Positions 23,147-32,921 of a DNA stretch of 64,000 nt are shown in pieces. A program made the position numbers and the translations under genes. Within the stretch, counting starts at the first letter, position 1, and every line of letters begins with the position of its first letter. The notes below the pieces were generated by a model. The model had not been told where the DNA came from and made no database searches. It saw nothing but the letters and a program-made list of their open reading frames with translations. Source of the DNA: Nothopassalora personata (taxonomy: Eukaryota; Ascomycota; Dothideomycetes; Mycosphaerellales; Mycosphaerellaceae); the NCBI GenBank assembly GCA_033816765.1, contig CM066299.1, positions 838,501 through 902,500 on the forward strand. The letters are read 5' to 3'.

Positions 23147-23155
23147 TTGTTCTAC
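23147..23155 (+). other. Candidate self-priming site of chromovirus 1
   Basis: TTGTTCTAC starts at the third base after the LTR and is the exact complement of GTAGAACAA at 23095-23103 within the LTR. S. pombe Tf1 primes reverse transcription by folding the mRNA 5' end onto such a site. No tRNA match was recognised. Confidence 0.6.
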
Positions 23156-23313
23156 CTCCCTACCCAGATCGCGGATCCAGGTAAGGGACGCGTAACAACA
23201 GGAACAGACTCACAGAACCGCGCACGGCGTAGATACAGAACTCGCGACTCGCAACATCGCAACAGAGGCAAACGGATTCAGAACACGGAACACGGTAAGG
23301 CACTAAGCAACAG

Positions 23314-25347
23314 ATGCCCAAGGAAACCAACGCACCAAAGGCCTCAGCAACAGGCCGCGTTGAAGGAAACAACATGACTTCCCAGCAGTCACAGACACAA
23401 GGCAAGCGCACCTCTCTTTTCCCCGACCTCTCCAGTTTCGACAGTCAGACACAAGGAGACGACACTCGGCGAGTCACAGTTGACACCGGTGTCGCGCTTC
23501 AGCAAGAGCTGGACAAGGCATGGAACAAAGCACAAGACAGGGAGCAGAACGGTGAGCTTGATTTCACAGAACTCTTCGAGCCCAGGGTGGGAGAAGAGGA
23601 GGACACACCAGTCTTCATTTCACACGACGAAGCCGAACACATCGCTGCCGCCGACTTCCAGAACATCACCGCCGAAGACCTGGCCACACTGACCAAGGAA
23701 CACCCGAAGACCGTCCACGATTTCGTGCTACGAGGATTCAACACTGCCATCATATCTAGCCAACAACTCGATGTGATGCAACGCGCCAATGCACTTCAGA
23801 ACAAGCAGTACCGTACGCTGTATGCCGAGTACGATCGCATCCACGGGATGCTCAAGACCGAACAGACCGCCCTCGCGAAGATGGCCCAGGACCTTAAGAA
23901 TAAGAACGCCGACACCCTCAAACTCAAGGCTGTCGAGAAGAAGTACAAGGATGCGAACGAGCTATGTCAGCAGTTCGCCGATATCACCGACTCGGAGAAG
24001 AAGAAGAGCCAGGCATTACAAGCTGAGGTTGATGACCTGAAGGTCCGTCTGCAAGCAGCAGAGGACCAGGCACGAGGACGTCGTTCGCGCTCGCGCCCAC
24101 GCTCACGCCCACGATCACCACCACCCCGCGAGACCTCACTCGAGGTGCTCCAGCGTCGGTACCGTGAGGCGGCAGCAGGAGGAGGTGGCGGAGGAGACGA
24201 TGATGACGATGGCAATGGAGACAAGGACAGGGATCGCCGTGGTCGTGACCATGACCGACCACGTCGTGATGAGCGCCAAGGCACACAAGGCACGCAGCGG
24301 TCAGGCGGTGGTCGCAGCAACCGCACGCAGCAGACACCTCTCGTGGACCTGCCGGAGCGTCTCATCAACATCGACCCCACCCTCGACCGCAGCATGAAGA
24401 TCGGCAAGGGTGTGCCTGACCCAAAGAAGTTCAAGAACGATGACGACCCGACTTATGACAGCTGGTACACAAGCATCCTGCTGAAGTTGACAGTCGCGAC
24501 GTTCCGCACTGAACAGGACGCCCTACGCTTCCTGTATGGATGGACGGACGGTGAGGTGCAGAAGACTGTGAAGCCTCGCATCCCCATCCCCGGGCACCAG
24601 GCTTTCAACGAGTTCATGACTGGCGAAGAACTGTTGGACTGGATGACTCGACAGTACGGCGTCCGCAACGAGGCCACCAAGGCTGCAGTGGACATCACTA
24701 CCTGCAAACAGGCTCAGAAGGAGAACTTCGTCCCATTCTTCGCACGCTATTCCAAGCTGAGGGCATGGGTTGACTGGAGTGACGAGACCGAGTTGATGCT
24801 GTTCCGCACACGCCTCAACAAGCGCTACTACATCAAGACCTTCGGAGACCGCGAGGTGGACCGACGTCTGAACAGCATGCAGGACGTGATCGAAGAGTGC
24901 ACTGCACTGGACGAGCAGTTCTACGAGACCGAGCAGCTGTACCCTCAAGAGAACAACAACCGCCCACGCGGCAATGGAGGAGGCAACCAGAACGGCAACG
25001 GCAACGGCAACCAGAACCAGGGCAACACAGCTGCAGCTGCAGCCGCTGGTGCTGCCGGCGCCGTCGTTCAGCGCCCACCACAGTACGTAGGCACCAAGAA
25101 GAAGGAAGACTTGCCAGCTCACCTTCGGGACCTCCCACCGCTCAACTATGAGGGTCGCGAGGAATTGAAGAAGCAGGGCAAGTGCTACCGATGCCGCACC
25201 GGACCCCACTTATCCAGCAATACCGAGTGCCCGATGTATGGCTACGACGGCGACTATCGCCCACCGCGCCCGCGTAACAACAACGGAGGCAACACCAACC
25301 TCAGTTCCCTGGCCGCCGGGCAGGGAAATGGCGAGGCCACTGCCTAA
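23314..25347 (+). CDS. gag: Gag polyprotein of chromovirus 1
   Basis: This 677-residue protein should form the virus-like particle. The first ~140 residues are acidic, followed by a likely coiled-coil segment. About 250-330 is an RS-rich basic stretch (RSRSRPRSRPRS) and a GGGGGGDDDDD run. The capsid core follows, with DPKKFKNDDDPTYDSWYTSI and conserved-looking helices around 365-540. A glutamine/asparagine-rich linker leads to a zinc knuckle at about 624-639, CYRCRTGPHLSSNTEC. Its spacing is CX2CX4HX6C rather than the usual X4 before the last Cys. The ATG at 23314 is about 170 bp past the LTR. The ORF ends two codon steps before pol's first possible GTG and overlaps the open pol frame from 25278. 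Confidence 0.93.
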   Translation: MPKETNAPKASATGRVEGNNMTSQQSQTQGKRTSLFPDLSSFDSQTQGDDTRRVTVDTGVALQQELDKAWNKAQDREQNGELDFTELFEPRVGEEEDTPVFISHDEAEHIAAADFQNITAEDLATLTKEHPKTVHDFVLRGFNTAIISSQQLDVMQRANALQNKQYRTLYAEYDRIHGMLKTEQTALAKMAQDLKNKNADTLKLKAVEKKYKDANELCQQFADITDSEKKKSQALQAEVDDLKVRLQAAEDQARGRRSRSRPRSRPRSPPPRETSLEVLQRRYREAAAGGGGGGDDDDDGNGDKDRDRRGRDHDRPRRDERQGTQGTQRSGGGRSNRTQQTPLVDLPERLINIDPTLDRSMKIGKGVPDPKKFKNDDDPTYDSWYTSILLKLTVATFRTEQDALRFLYGWTDGEVQKTVKPRIPIPGHQAFNEFMTGEELLDWMTRQYGVRNEATKAAVDITTCKQAQKENFVPFFARYSKLRAWVDWSDETELMLFRTRLNKRYYIKTFGDREVDRRLNSMQDVIEECTALDEQFYETEQLYPQENNNRPRGNGGGNQNGNGNGNQNQGNTAAAAAAGAAGAVVQRPPQYVGTKKKEDLPAHLRDLPPLNYEGREELKKQGKCYRCRTGPHLSSNTECPMYGYDGDYRPPRPRNNNGGNTNLSSLAAGQGNGEATA

Positions 25348-25365
25348 GCGTGGCAGACAGTGGTC
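25323..25365 (+). promoter_or_regulatory. Predicted -1 ribosomal frameshift signal (gag/pol)
   Basis: GGGAAAT at 25323-25329 sits in the gag frame as G GGA AAT, the canonical X XXY YYZ phase. After a 5-nt spacer, 25335-25342 pairs with 25358-25365 as a continuous 8-bp stem with one G-T pair. An alternative pairing uses CTGCC/GGCAG inside. The gag stop (25345-25347) lies in the loop. A -1 slip places the ribosome in the pol frame, which is open from 25278. Confidence 0.8.
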
Positions 25366-28300
25366 AACCGAACAACCAAGGACAGAAAGAGCATGAGATT
25401 GAGAGACACAGAGTGCAAGAGCAAGACACGGATACAGACTATGGTGAGGAGCTGAAGATATCGGCCTGCGCATTGGAGCCGCAGCAACCAGATGTACACC
25501 CTCACATAGTACTCCCAGTAATGATACAGCATGGGAAGGCACGAGGCCTTGTAGACTCTGCTTCCACCTCTCTCTTTCTCGACTGGAAGTTCACACGCAA
25601 ACACAGAATACCCTTGATACCCCTTGTGCGCAACAAGAACCTGACCCTTGGGGATGGTAAGGCTGCTGCACGTCGCATCACGCACGTAGCCCTCGTCGAT
25701 GTTGATATCGACGGTCATCACGAGCAAATGCTATGCTACATAACCGACCTCGAATACGACATCGTCCTGGGCCTGCCGTGGCTGAGCACGCACAACCCAA
25801 ACATCTTCTGGGAGACCGGTGAAGTGGCACTCAGATCAGACTACTGCTTTGGTCACTGTCTTAAGAACAAGACATCGACAACAGTCCAGTCCCTGAACCA
25901 TCGACACCGACAACGTAAGGAAGCAATGAAATATGGACCAGAGCCCTTCACCGATGATCGCAGCTTCACGGCAGGAGGGGCAGAAGCAGAACTGAACCTA
26001 TCCTCGATGGGCCTGTACGACGATGATGAGGAAGTCGAGTGTATAGGCGTCACGCAGCGCGCCTTCGAGATGTACGCGCACCGACCTGGCGCTGAATGTT
26101 TCTACATACTATCTACCGGCAAAGAGGACGAAGAAGGCGATGGTGAGATCAAGCTGAGCGCAATGGCAGCTGATGACTTGGATCAGTTCCTGAACAAGGA
26201 GTTCAACCATAACCCGAAGGAGAAGCTCCCACCAGAATACCATGATCTCGTAGATGCATTCTCAGCGAAAGACCATGAAGGACTTCCTCCTCACAGACCT
26301 GGAATCGACCACGAAATTCACATCAAGCCTGATGGGCCCCAAGAACCGCCATACCGTAAGCCCTACGGACTGGCGCCTCAGGAGAATGAAGCAGTCAAGA
26401 AGTGGGTCACCGAACAGGAGCAACAAGGCAAAGTCCGGCCAGCAGGACAGAAGACGAGCCAATCGCCGGCACCAGTACTGGTAGTCAGAAAGCCAGGCGG
26501 TGGACTGCGCGTGTGCATCGACTACCGAGGACTCAATGCGATCACTATCAAGAACAGGTACCCTATACCGCTAATCCAAGAGACACTGAACCGCATGCAC
26601 GGCAAGAGGTACTTCACGAAGCTGGACATCGTCGCAGCCTTCAACAAGCTTCGCATTGCAGAAGGGCACGAATGGCTTACAGCATTCGCTACACGATATG
26701 GGGTGTACGAATGTCTTGTGTTACCATTCGGCCTATGCAATGGCCCTGCGTCGTTTCAGTCATACATTAACAGCGTGTTACAAGAACACCTGGATGACTT
26801 CGTCTCCGCGTACCTGGACGACGTTTTAATTTTTAGCGACACACTGGAGGAGCACATCGAACATGTGCGCAAGGTACTAGCAAAATTGAGGGATGCCGGA
26901 CTGACGGTCGACATCGACAAGTGCGAGTTCCACCAGCAGCGAGTTAAGTACCTGGGACTTATTATCACCCCAGATGGCATCGAAATGGACCCAGAGAAGC
27001 TTGAATGTATCCAGTCATGGGAAGCACCTTCCAACCTCAAGGATGTGCAGGCGTTCCTCGGATTCGCCAACTTTTACAGACGGTTCATCGAGGCCTTCTC
27101 ACGCCTCGCAGCGCCGCTGACCGAATTGACCAAGTCAAATGGACCTAGTAATCACAAGAATCGCAGGGTTGACTGGACACCAGCATGCCAAGCAGCATTT
27201 GACGCTCTGAAGGCAGCATTCAGCAAAGCCGGTATGCTCGCACACTATGTGCCCGGTAGGCAAACAGTAGTCGAAACGGACTCATCAGATTTCGTGAACG
27301 CCGGAGTGCTTTCTCAGTACGACGAGGAAGGCGTGCTTCACCCTGTAGCATTCTATTCAAAGAAGCTGAGCCCGCAGGAATGCAACTATGAGATTTATGA
27401 CAAGGAGCTTCTAGCGATTATTAAGGCCTTCGAGGAATGGCGCCCGGAGTTGGCCTGCGAGGCGGATGATGACACCATCGAACCCGTGAAGGTGTTCACG
27501 GATCACAAGAACTTGGAGTACTTTATGACCACTAAGCAGCTGAATCGGCGCCAGGCACGTTGGGCCGAATTCCTGTCCCAGTTCAACTTCCGTATTGTCT
27601 ATCGACCAGGTGTCCAAGGCACAAAGCCTGACAGCCTCACGAGACGCAGCCAGGACCTTCCGCAGGGGGTGGACGATCCGCGAAATCAGCATCAGCATCA
27701 GACGTTGCTGCCGCCTGAGCGATTTCTTAAGATCGACTCGATGCGCGCAACTGTCGAAGATGCGGCTGAGGATGTTGCACCTGTTGAGAACACACCTACC
27801 GCACCAATTGAGGAAGCCCTGAACCCGGAGGCCACCGAATTCATACCGTCCACGCAGACGCAGACAGCATCCGAGACGGAACAGGAAGCCGAACTCGAGT
27901 ACAGAATGACAATGGCTTATGCCGCGGATGCAGACCTGAAGTCAGCTATCAGAGCCCTGCAGAAGGGCGAGACCCCAGCACTCCTTCAGAAAGCGAAGGT
28001 GCATCCAGTACACTGCAAGGTCGAAGGGGACCTGCTGTACGTCCGTAACCAGTATAATGACTGGAGTCTATGGGTGCCAGAGGACCAGAAGCTCCGCACT
28101 CGGATAGTCAAGATGAACCATGACACCCCAGCGGCCGGTCACCCAGGCAGAGCCCGCACCTACGAGCTCGTTGCACGTGAATTCTACTGGCCTGGTTTGG
28201 CTAGATCTGTGCGCAGATACAACGCGAATTGCCGCAGGTGCCGCACGACGAAATCTGTGCATACCCAGCCACCTGGATTACTGCACCCACTTTCGGTGCC

Positions 28301-30152
28301 AGAACGACCTTGGCAACACATCGCAGTTGACTTTGTGGTTGACCTGCCACCAAGCGAACTCGACGGCATGACTTACACCAATGTTATGACAGTCACCGAC
28401 AGACTCACTAAGGAAGTGGAACTGATACCCATCGGCGCGATGACAGCGCAGAACGCGGCGCGACTTTTCTTAAAGCACGTGTTCACCCGGCATGGCCTCC
28501 CAGAAACCATCACGTCTGATCGCGGAAAGCAGTTCATCGCCACTTTCTGGAAGCGCCTATGCAAGATGCTGCGCATCAGCAGGAAGCTGAGTTCCTCCTA
28601 CCACCCTGAAACGGATGGGCAATCAGAACGCACTAACCAAGAGATGGAACAGTACTTACGCACCTTCACGAATGAGGCACAGAGCGACTGGGCCGACTGG
28701 CTGTGCTTAGCGCAGTTCGCTATTAACAACCGAGTGTCGGAGACCACTGGAGTGTCACCGTTCTACGCCAATGTTGGATATAACCCAGAGTTCACCGAGC
28801 GTATCGATTTGCAAGCAGGCAAGGACCGACACATGACAACCCTTCAGCGACTCGACAGCAAGTCAGCCGAAGCCTTCGCCAAACGCATCTGTGAGCTACA
28901 TCGCAATCTTCAAGAGAACATGAGGATGTCACAGGCGCTGCAAGCCGAAGCAGCAAACAGGCACCGAAGCATCCCACCAGACTACAAGGTTGGCGACTGG
29001 GTGTATCTAAGCACGAAGAACATTCGCACCACTCGACCATCCAAGAAGCTGGACCGCAGATATGCAGGACCGTACCAGATCACGGAGGTGATGCCCGCTA
29101 GGCTGTCATACAAGCTGAACCTGTCGGATGCATTGAGCGGACTCGATAATTGCTTCCACACCTCCCTGTTACAGCGAGCCGACAACCCCGATCTCCCACC
29201 GCTCGAGGGACAGCACCTGGCACCGCCGCCGCCAGTGGCCATCGAACCCGACACAACTGCAGCTGACGCAGTCGCCGATGTCACAGTCACAGCCCCGGCA
29301 CCAGAATATGAGGTGGACAAGATCTTGGACATGTACACGCGGAAGCGCGCAGGCAAAGTGAAGAAGGGAAAGAAGCGCAAGGTGGACACTTGGTACAAGG
29401 TGCGATGGACTGGCTATCAGGATATGGAGGCCGGAGAGACTTGGCAACCTGCAGAGGACCTGTTTGTGAGGGCAGCCGCCGCTCTTGCGGACTTTCACCA
29501 TAGCCGGCCGGATTTGCCCACGCCTCAGGGCTTCGCAACGCCATCTGACTGGTCTCCAGTCAATGAGGTGCTCGGACTTAACACGATCAGGGTCGACAGA
29601 GACACCGCCACAAATAAGCCTAGCCGAGCCTTGCCTCTGATAGAATCTGGTCAGCGCATGTTCACTACGCACCGCTACGATGATCAGGTTACAGGAAAGT
29701 CCGTCGTCCCAACTGAGGATCACGGTGCAAGCCGCCGCCCTCAGCTCTACGACAGAACAGACAGTTGTACCGATGTTCTAGCGAACCCTGCAGAGCCTGC
29801 ATTGATACCCAACCTTGGTCAAAAGGATCAGACGCGAGCGTTCGCCGAAGAGGGGCTTAGGCCCTGGGCGTGCCAGCAGTATGAGCAAACAGAGTCTGAT
29901 GCGCAAGCCGCAGCAGTAGTGACAGAGATGGAGGACGACCTTGAAGACGATTGGACGTTTGCACGATTATGGAGTTCGACAGGCAAGGGTGATAAGTGGC
30001 CGCACAAGACGATGGATAGGCGAGTTAATGGACTGAACGCTCAGAGGACTGAGACGAGTTTTGAGAGGGGGGGTACTGTCACGGGCAGCCCGCGACCCTT
30101 CACTGACGATGCGTCGTCCCGGCGGAACCTCGGACCTTCCGCATCGGGTTAG
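25350..30152 (+). CDS. pol: Pol polyprotein of chromovirus 1 (protease, RT, RNase H, integrase, chromodomain)
   Basis: The frame is -1 relative to gag and open from 25278. The first start-like codon is a GTG at 25350, so expression by frameshift is more likely than initiation. Residues counted from 25350: protease active site DSAS at 69-72; RT YLDD at 488-491 within SAYLDDVLIFSD; RNase H with ETDSSDF near 643 and a YEIYDKELLAI stretch; integrase zinc HHCC near 925-965; catalytic D in AVDFVV near 992, D in SDRGKQF near 1056, E in SERTNQE near 1097. A chromodomain follows (about 1320-1385, YKVRWTGY...ETWQPAEDL), which typically directs integration toward modified chromatin. The last 25 codons run into the 3' LTR. 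All catalytic residues are present. Confidence 0.95.
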   Translation: MADSGQPNNQGQKEHEIERHRVQEQDTDTDYGEELKISACALEPQQPDVHPHIVLPVMIQHGKARGLVDSASTSLFLDWKFTRKHRIPLIPLVRNKNLTLGDGKAAARRITHVALVDVDIDGHHEQMLCYITDLEYDIVLGLPWLSTHNPNIFWETGEVALRSDYCFGHCLKNKTSTTVQSLNHRHRQRKEAMKYGPEPFTDDRSFTAGGAEAELNLSSMGLYDDDEEVECIGVTQRAFEMYAHRPGAECFYILSTGKEDEEGDGEIKLSAMAADDLDQFLNKEFNHNPKEKLPPEYHDLVDAFSAKDHEGLPPHRPGIDHEIHIKPDGPQEPPYRKPYGLAPQENEAVKKWVTEQEQQGKVRPAGQKTSQSPAPVLVVRKPGGGLRVCIDYRGLNAITIKNRYPIPLIQETLNRMHGKRYFTKLDIVAAFNKLRIAEGHEWLTAFATRYGVYECLVLPFGLCNGPASFQSYINSVLQEHLDDFVSAYLDDVLIFSDTLEEHIEHVRKVLAKLRDAGLTVDIDKCEFHQQRVKYLGLIITPDGIEMDPEKLECIQSWEAPSNLKDVQAFLGFANFYRRFIEAFSRLAAPLTELTKSNGPSNHKNRRVDWTPACQAAFDALKAAFSKAGMLAHYVPGRQTVVETDSSDFVNAGVLSQYDEEGVLHPVAFYSKKLSPQECNYEIYDKELLAIIKAFEEWRPELACEADDDTIEPVKVFTDHKNLEYFMTTKQLNRRQARWAEFLSQFNFRIVYRPGVQGTKPDSLTRRSQDLPQGVDDPRNQHQHQTLLPPERFLKIDSMRATVEDAAEDVAPVENTPTAPIEEALNPEATEFIPSTQTQTASETEQEAELEYRMTMAYAADADLKSAIRALQKGETPALLQKAKVHPVHCKVEGDLLYVRNQYNDWSLWVPEDQKLRTRIVKMNHDTPAAGHPGRARTYELVAREFYWPGLARSVRRYNANCRRCRTTKSVHTQPPGLLHPLSVPERPWQHIAVDFVVDLPPSELDGMTYTNVMTVTDRLTKEVELIPIGAMTAQNAARLFLKHVFTRHGLPETITSDRGKQFIATFWKRLCKMLRISRKLSSSYHPETDGQSERTNQEMEQYLRTFTNEAQSDWADWLCLAQFAINNRVSETTGVSPFYANVGYNPEFTERIDLQAGKDRHMTTLQRLDSKSAEAFAKRICELHRNLQENMRMSQALQAEAANRHRSIPPDYKVGDWVYLSTKNIRTTRPSKKLDRRYAGPYQITEVMPARLSYKLNLSDALSGLDNCFHTSLLQRADNPDLPPLEGQHLAPPPPVAIEPDTTAADAVADVTVTAPAPEYEVDKILDMYTRKRAGKVKKGKKRKVDTWYKVRWTGYQDMEAGETWQPAEDLFVRAAAALADFHHSRPDLPTPQGFATPSDWSPVNEVLGLNTIRVDRDTATNKPSRALPLIESGQRMFTTHRYDDQVTGKSVVPTEDHGASRRPQLYDRTDSCTDVLANPAEPALIPNLGQKDQTRAFAEEGLRPWACQQYEQTESDAQAAAVVTEMEDDLEDDWTFARLWSSTGKGDKWPHKTMDRRVNGLNAQRTETSFERGGTVTGSPRPFTDDASSRRNLGPSASG
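30062..30076 (+). other. Polypurine tract of chromovirus 1
   Basis: TGAGAGGGGGGGTAC lies immediately before the 3' LTR, the usual place for plus-strand priming. It is also coding (pol residues ERGGT). Confidence 0.85.
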
Positions 30153-30260
30153 CGCGGCTTGGCGATGCTTTATCTATCCGCCGCGCCTCGCGCTCCTCTT
30201 TCGTAGCTTCGTAGAACAACAACTATCTCATTCGGACCCTATGGTACGCGCGCCCTTACA
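30077..30260 (+). repeat. Chromovirus 1 3' LTR (184 bp)
   Basis: Identical by eye to 22961-23144. It contains the pol stop codon (30150-30152) and is followed by target duplication TTAAT. Confidence 0.97.
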
Positions 30261-30608
30261 TTAATTAAGTTATATAACTCCTTAGCTAACTTCTCTATAT
30301 CTCTAAAGTTTAGCCTTAGTATAGAGTCTAATCTAGCTATAATTATACTATAGGCTTATATGTCCTCCTTCTTCTAGCGCTTATAGGCTACTATATATCC
30401 TACACTTCTAGTAATATCTTAGGGAGCTTTATTCTAGGCTATAGGTATATCTATAGTTTCTATAGTAGATATAGACCTTACTCTCTAGGTTTGTATATAA
30501 GCTACCCTTCTTAGTTTATGCTTTAGATTAACCTAGTCTAGGTTATAGATAACATATCTAACTAGATCCTTCTTTAGTAGTGCGCTAATTAGCATAGATT
30601 TCTATGCC
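30261..30608 (-). pseudogene. Copia relic, continuation beyond chromovirus 1
   Basis: AT-rich RIP-mutated DNA that resumes the Copia relic interrupted at 22960; the shared TTAAT marks the break. Expected to be gag 5' sequence on the minus strand. No intact motif is visible. Confidence 0.5.
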
Positions 30609-30610
30609 TA

Positions 30611-32438
30611 ACGTGTTTGATAAGCATGTGAATCAGATAGGCATGTGCATCAACTTTACGAGGTGGATAACTTTGATTCTTGATATCTTATGCTATAGGT
30701 GTCAGAACTACCTCAAAGATGGATCAATTAAATGCTCAGAAGTTACTCTATCTAATGGACAACCTCTTGAGTTGTGTCCCTGTATACCACACTTGCTGCA
30801 GGTTGGTTTGGCTCTTGGCTGTTTCTCAATCTGACCAACTAACTCCATTACCATTTAAGCCTGTGGCTGAGCTATGTCTCTGGCAGCCAATTCATCAGTG
30901 TTAAGTCCAAGAGTAAGCTTGATTTTCTTCCTTGGTGCCCTATGAGACTGTAATTCTTCAATTATAGTCTTTATATTGTTATGTTCAGCCTGGAGTAATG
31001 TTATAGCAGCCTATAACCTTTTAAACCCTCTTAACAACCTGTCTACTGCCTCAAGGATTGAAGTTAGTGAGCTATTCTAATGATTCACAACCCTAGCCTT
31101 AATCTTGCTTGTTTGCCTCTCAACCTGCCTTAGATTCTGAGGGGTATTCTGCGTGTCTAATGAACAAGGTGGTTGTAGAGTTGGTGTTTTGTAACGCAGT
31201 GTTAGCTTGGACAACACAGCCTCTGGATCCAATAGCAATAAACCTAAGCCTCTAAAGGCTGCCTTAATGTTCTAAGAAGTAAATGCAGCCTTATAGGCAG
31301 GCCTGAGTTATGGTAAGAAGTCTTCCTTAATCAAGAAGTGATATCCAACCATGCCAAGCCTTTGGATTCTAGCTGAATATGCCTTCTTTAATAGACTAAA
31401 ACAGCCAATATCCAAAGGCTGTAATAAATGAGAAGAGTGTGCAGGCATACAGAGGGTAATAATGCCTTGTTCCTTACAGAATGACTCAAACTCTAGTGTT
31501 ATATGGCTGTCATAGCCATCCAGAATTAAGAGCCTCTTCTGACCAACAGTTCTGTGCTTAGTATAGTCATCAAAGTGCTGAATCTATGCTATTCCATGGT
31601 TATAGGAAGTCCAGCCTTTAGGACTAACTCCAAGCCTCCAGTTTGTTGGTAGGTGTTTGAACTAGGCTCTATTCATTTCCTTGCCAGAGAAGATAACATA
31701 TAGAGGCACTGACCAGCCTTCTGCATTGACACAGGCAATAACAGTATGCCACTGCGTTGAATTAGAAACCAAGGCCTTAGGTCGTTGCCTACGCTCTGTA
31801 GCAGTTACAACCATAGTATTCTCACTATGTCTAAGCCTGAATCCACTCTCGTCAAAGTTGTAAATGTCGTGTTGTGTAATTCCATGGAAGGCTATCATAT
31901 TGTGAACGAGCCTAAACCACTCTGAGATAACCTCTAGGTCCTCATTCTTTGCCCTTTGGCTTAATAACCTCCGTGATAGCCTTGTTTCCAAGCCTAGATA
32001 ACGATTAACAAAGTTATAAGCCCATCTTTGGCTAACTTCTTGTCCATTCCGTGCCTTAGTTATTGAGGACGCCCAGCTTCTGATTATAGCCTGTGTTGGC
32101 GAGTAACCACGTGAATCTAGGTCCAGAATCTTCTGATAAACTACCTCCTCTTCAACCGGAGTCAAGGCTCTGTTCGTTGGCGGTGTACCAGTCTTTGGAG
32201 CCGTACCATAGAGTCTGCGGTTAACGGTAGAATATTTGACTCCGTAGGCGGCTGCAGCGCGTCGCACGCTTAGAAAACGACCTGACAGGTAATCGCGAAC
32301 AGCATTCTAAATACACTCTTCGTTTGGAGGTGCCATCGCGTAGAATAGTGGAATAATGGACGCGTTTAGTAGTGGTGGTAGATACGAGATGGAAGTTGAT
32401 GCACATGCCTATCTGATTCACATGCTTATCAAACACGT
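30611..32438 (-). mobile_element. Fot/pogo-type DNA transposon (46-bp TIRs, TA target)
   Basis: The 46-bp inverted repeats (30611-30656 and 32393-32438) match perfectly by eye. They begin ACGTGTTTGATAAGCATGTG. TA lies on both outer sides (30609-30610 and 32439-32440), the target duplication of Tc1/mariner-pogo elements. The 1828-bp unit carries one transposase frame on the minus strand. It is inserted in the Copia relic. Mutation is mild compared with that relic. Confidence 0.93.
30708..32336 (-). pseudogene. Pogo/Fot transposase with C-terminal zinc knuckle, disabled by stops
   Basis: From the ATG (complement of 32334-32336) to the final TAG the frame stays in register for 543 codons, with no indels. 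It is interrupted by about nine TAG/TAA codons, each explained by CAA/CAG to TAA/TAG or TGG to TAG. The first is the tenth codon. Domains: an N-terminal HTH (VRRAAAAYGVKYSTVNRRLYG); a CENP-B-type HTH (AIIRSWASSITKARNG...WAYNFVNRY); the DDE domain, whose first Asp lies in IYNFDESGFRLRH; a second Asp in LLILDGYDSH. The C-terminus adds CSKCGIQGHNSRGC, a CX2CX4HX4C zinc knuckle. The protein would cut and paste its own TIRs if intact. Confidence 0.88.
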
Positions 32439-32440
32439 TA

Positions 32441-32820
32441 GAACTGTACGCCTTTCCTAAGCACCTAGTTATCCTTAGTAGACCTTACTAGGTTGCTAGA
32501 GGTATTATTTCTAAACTCTATATCTAGTCTAGCTCTTTTAGATGCTATACTACGGTAATAATGCTTAGTACCGATATCCTATAGTAGTTCTTAAATCGAT
32601 TAGATAGTTGTCCGTAAAACAAATATAGGGTCGGGTCTACTAGTAAGGTAAGCTAATCCTTAATAGAGCTTTAATAATAATTCAGGTTTCAAAATAAATA
32701 GGTAGAGGAGTACTCGGGCTTATAACCTATTATAAATAGGTATTTTAACGAGTACAAGCTTCTAGATTGAAACAATAGGGTGGATTAGTAACCCTTATAA
32801 ATTGCACACGGTATAAGACT
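32441..32820. other. AT-rich RIP-mutated stretch
   Basis: Continues the degraded Copia relic right of the Fot element. No ORF or motif is recognisable. It probably contains the 5' leader or LTR of that relic. Confidence 0.4.
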
Positions 32821-32921
32821 ATCTAGCTACAGAAACAGTGTAATATAGGGTGTATGTGCCAAGTCCTGACTAACATGGCCATGGGTCACCTGATTCACAA
32901 CACAAGTCAGGGAATCATAGT

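Larger units (their letters stand above)
22961..30260 (+). mobile_element. Intact Ty3/gypsy chromovirus 1 (7300 bp, TSD TTAAT)
   Basis: The two 184-bp LTRs (22961-23144 and 30077-30260) are identical by eye. Target duplication TTAAT lies at 22956-22960 and 30261-30265. Gag (677 codons) and Pol (1600 codons from the first possible start) are both uninterrupted. There is no sign of RIP inside the element, although the DNA on both sides is heavily RIP-mutated. This indicates a recent insertion that has escaped RIP. Candidate self-priming site, slippery heptamer and polypurine tract are all present. Confidence 0.97.

Noticed and set aside
24523..25209. 228-codon minus-strand frame in chromovirus 1
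   Set aside because: Mirror of the gag coding strand with low-complexity composition; explained by gag codon bias.
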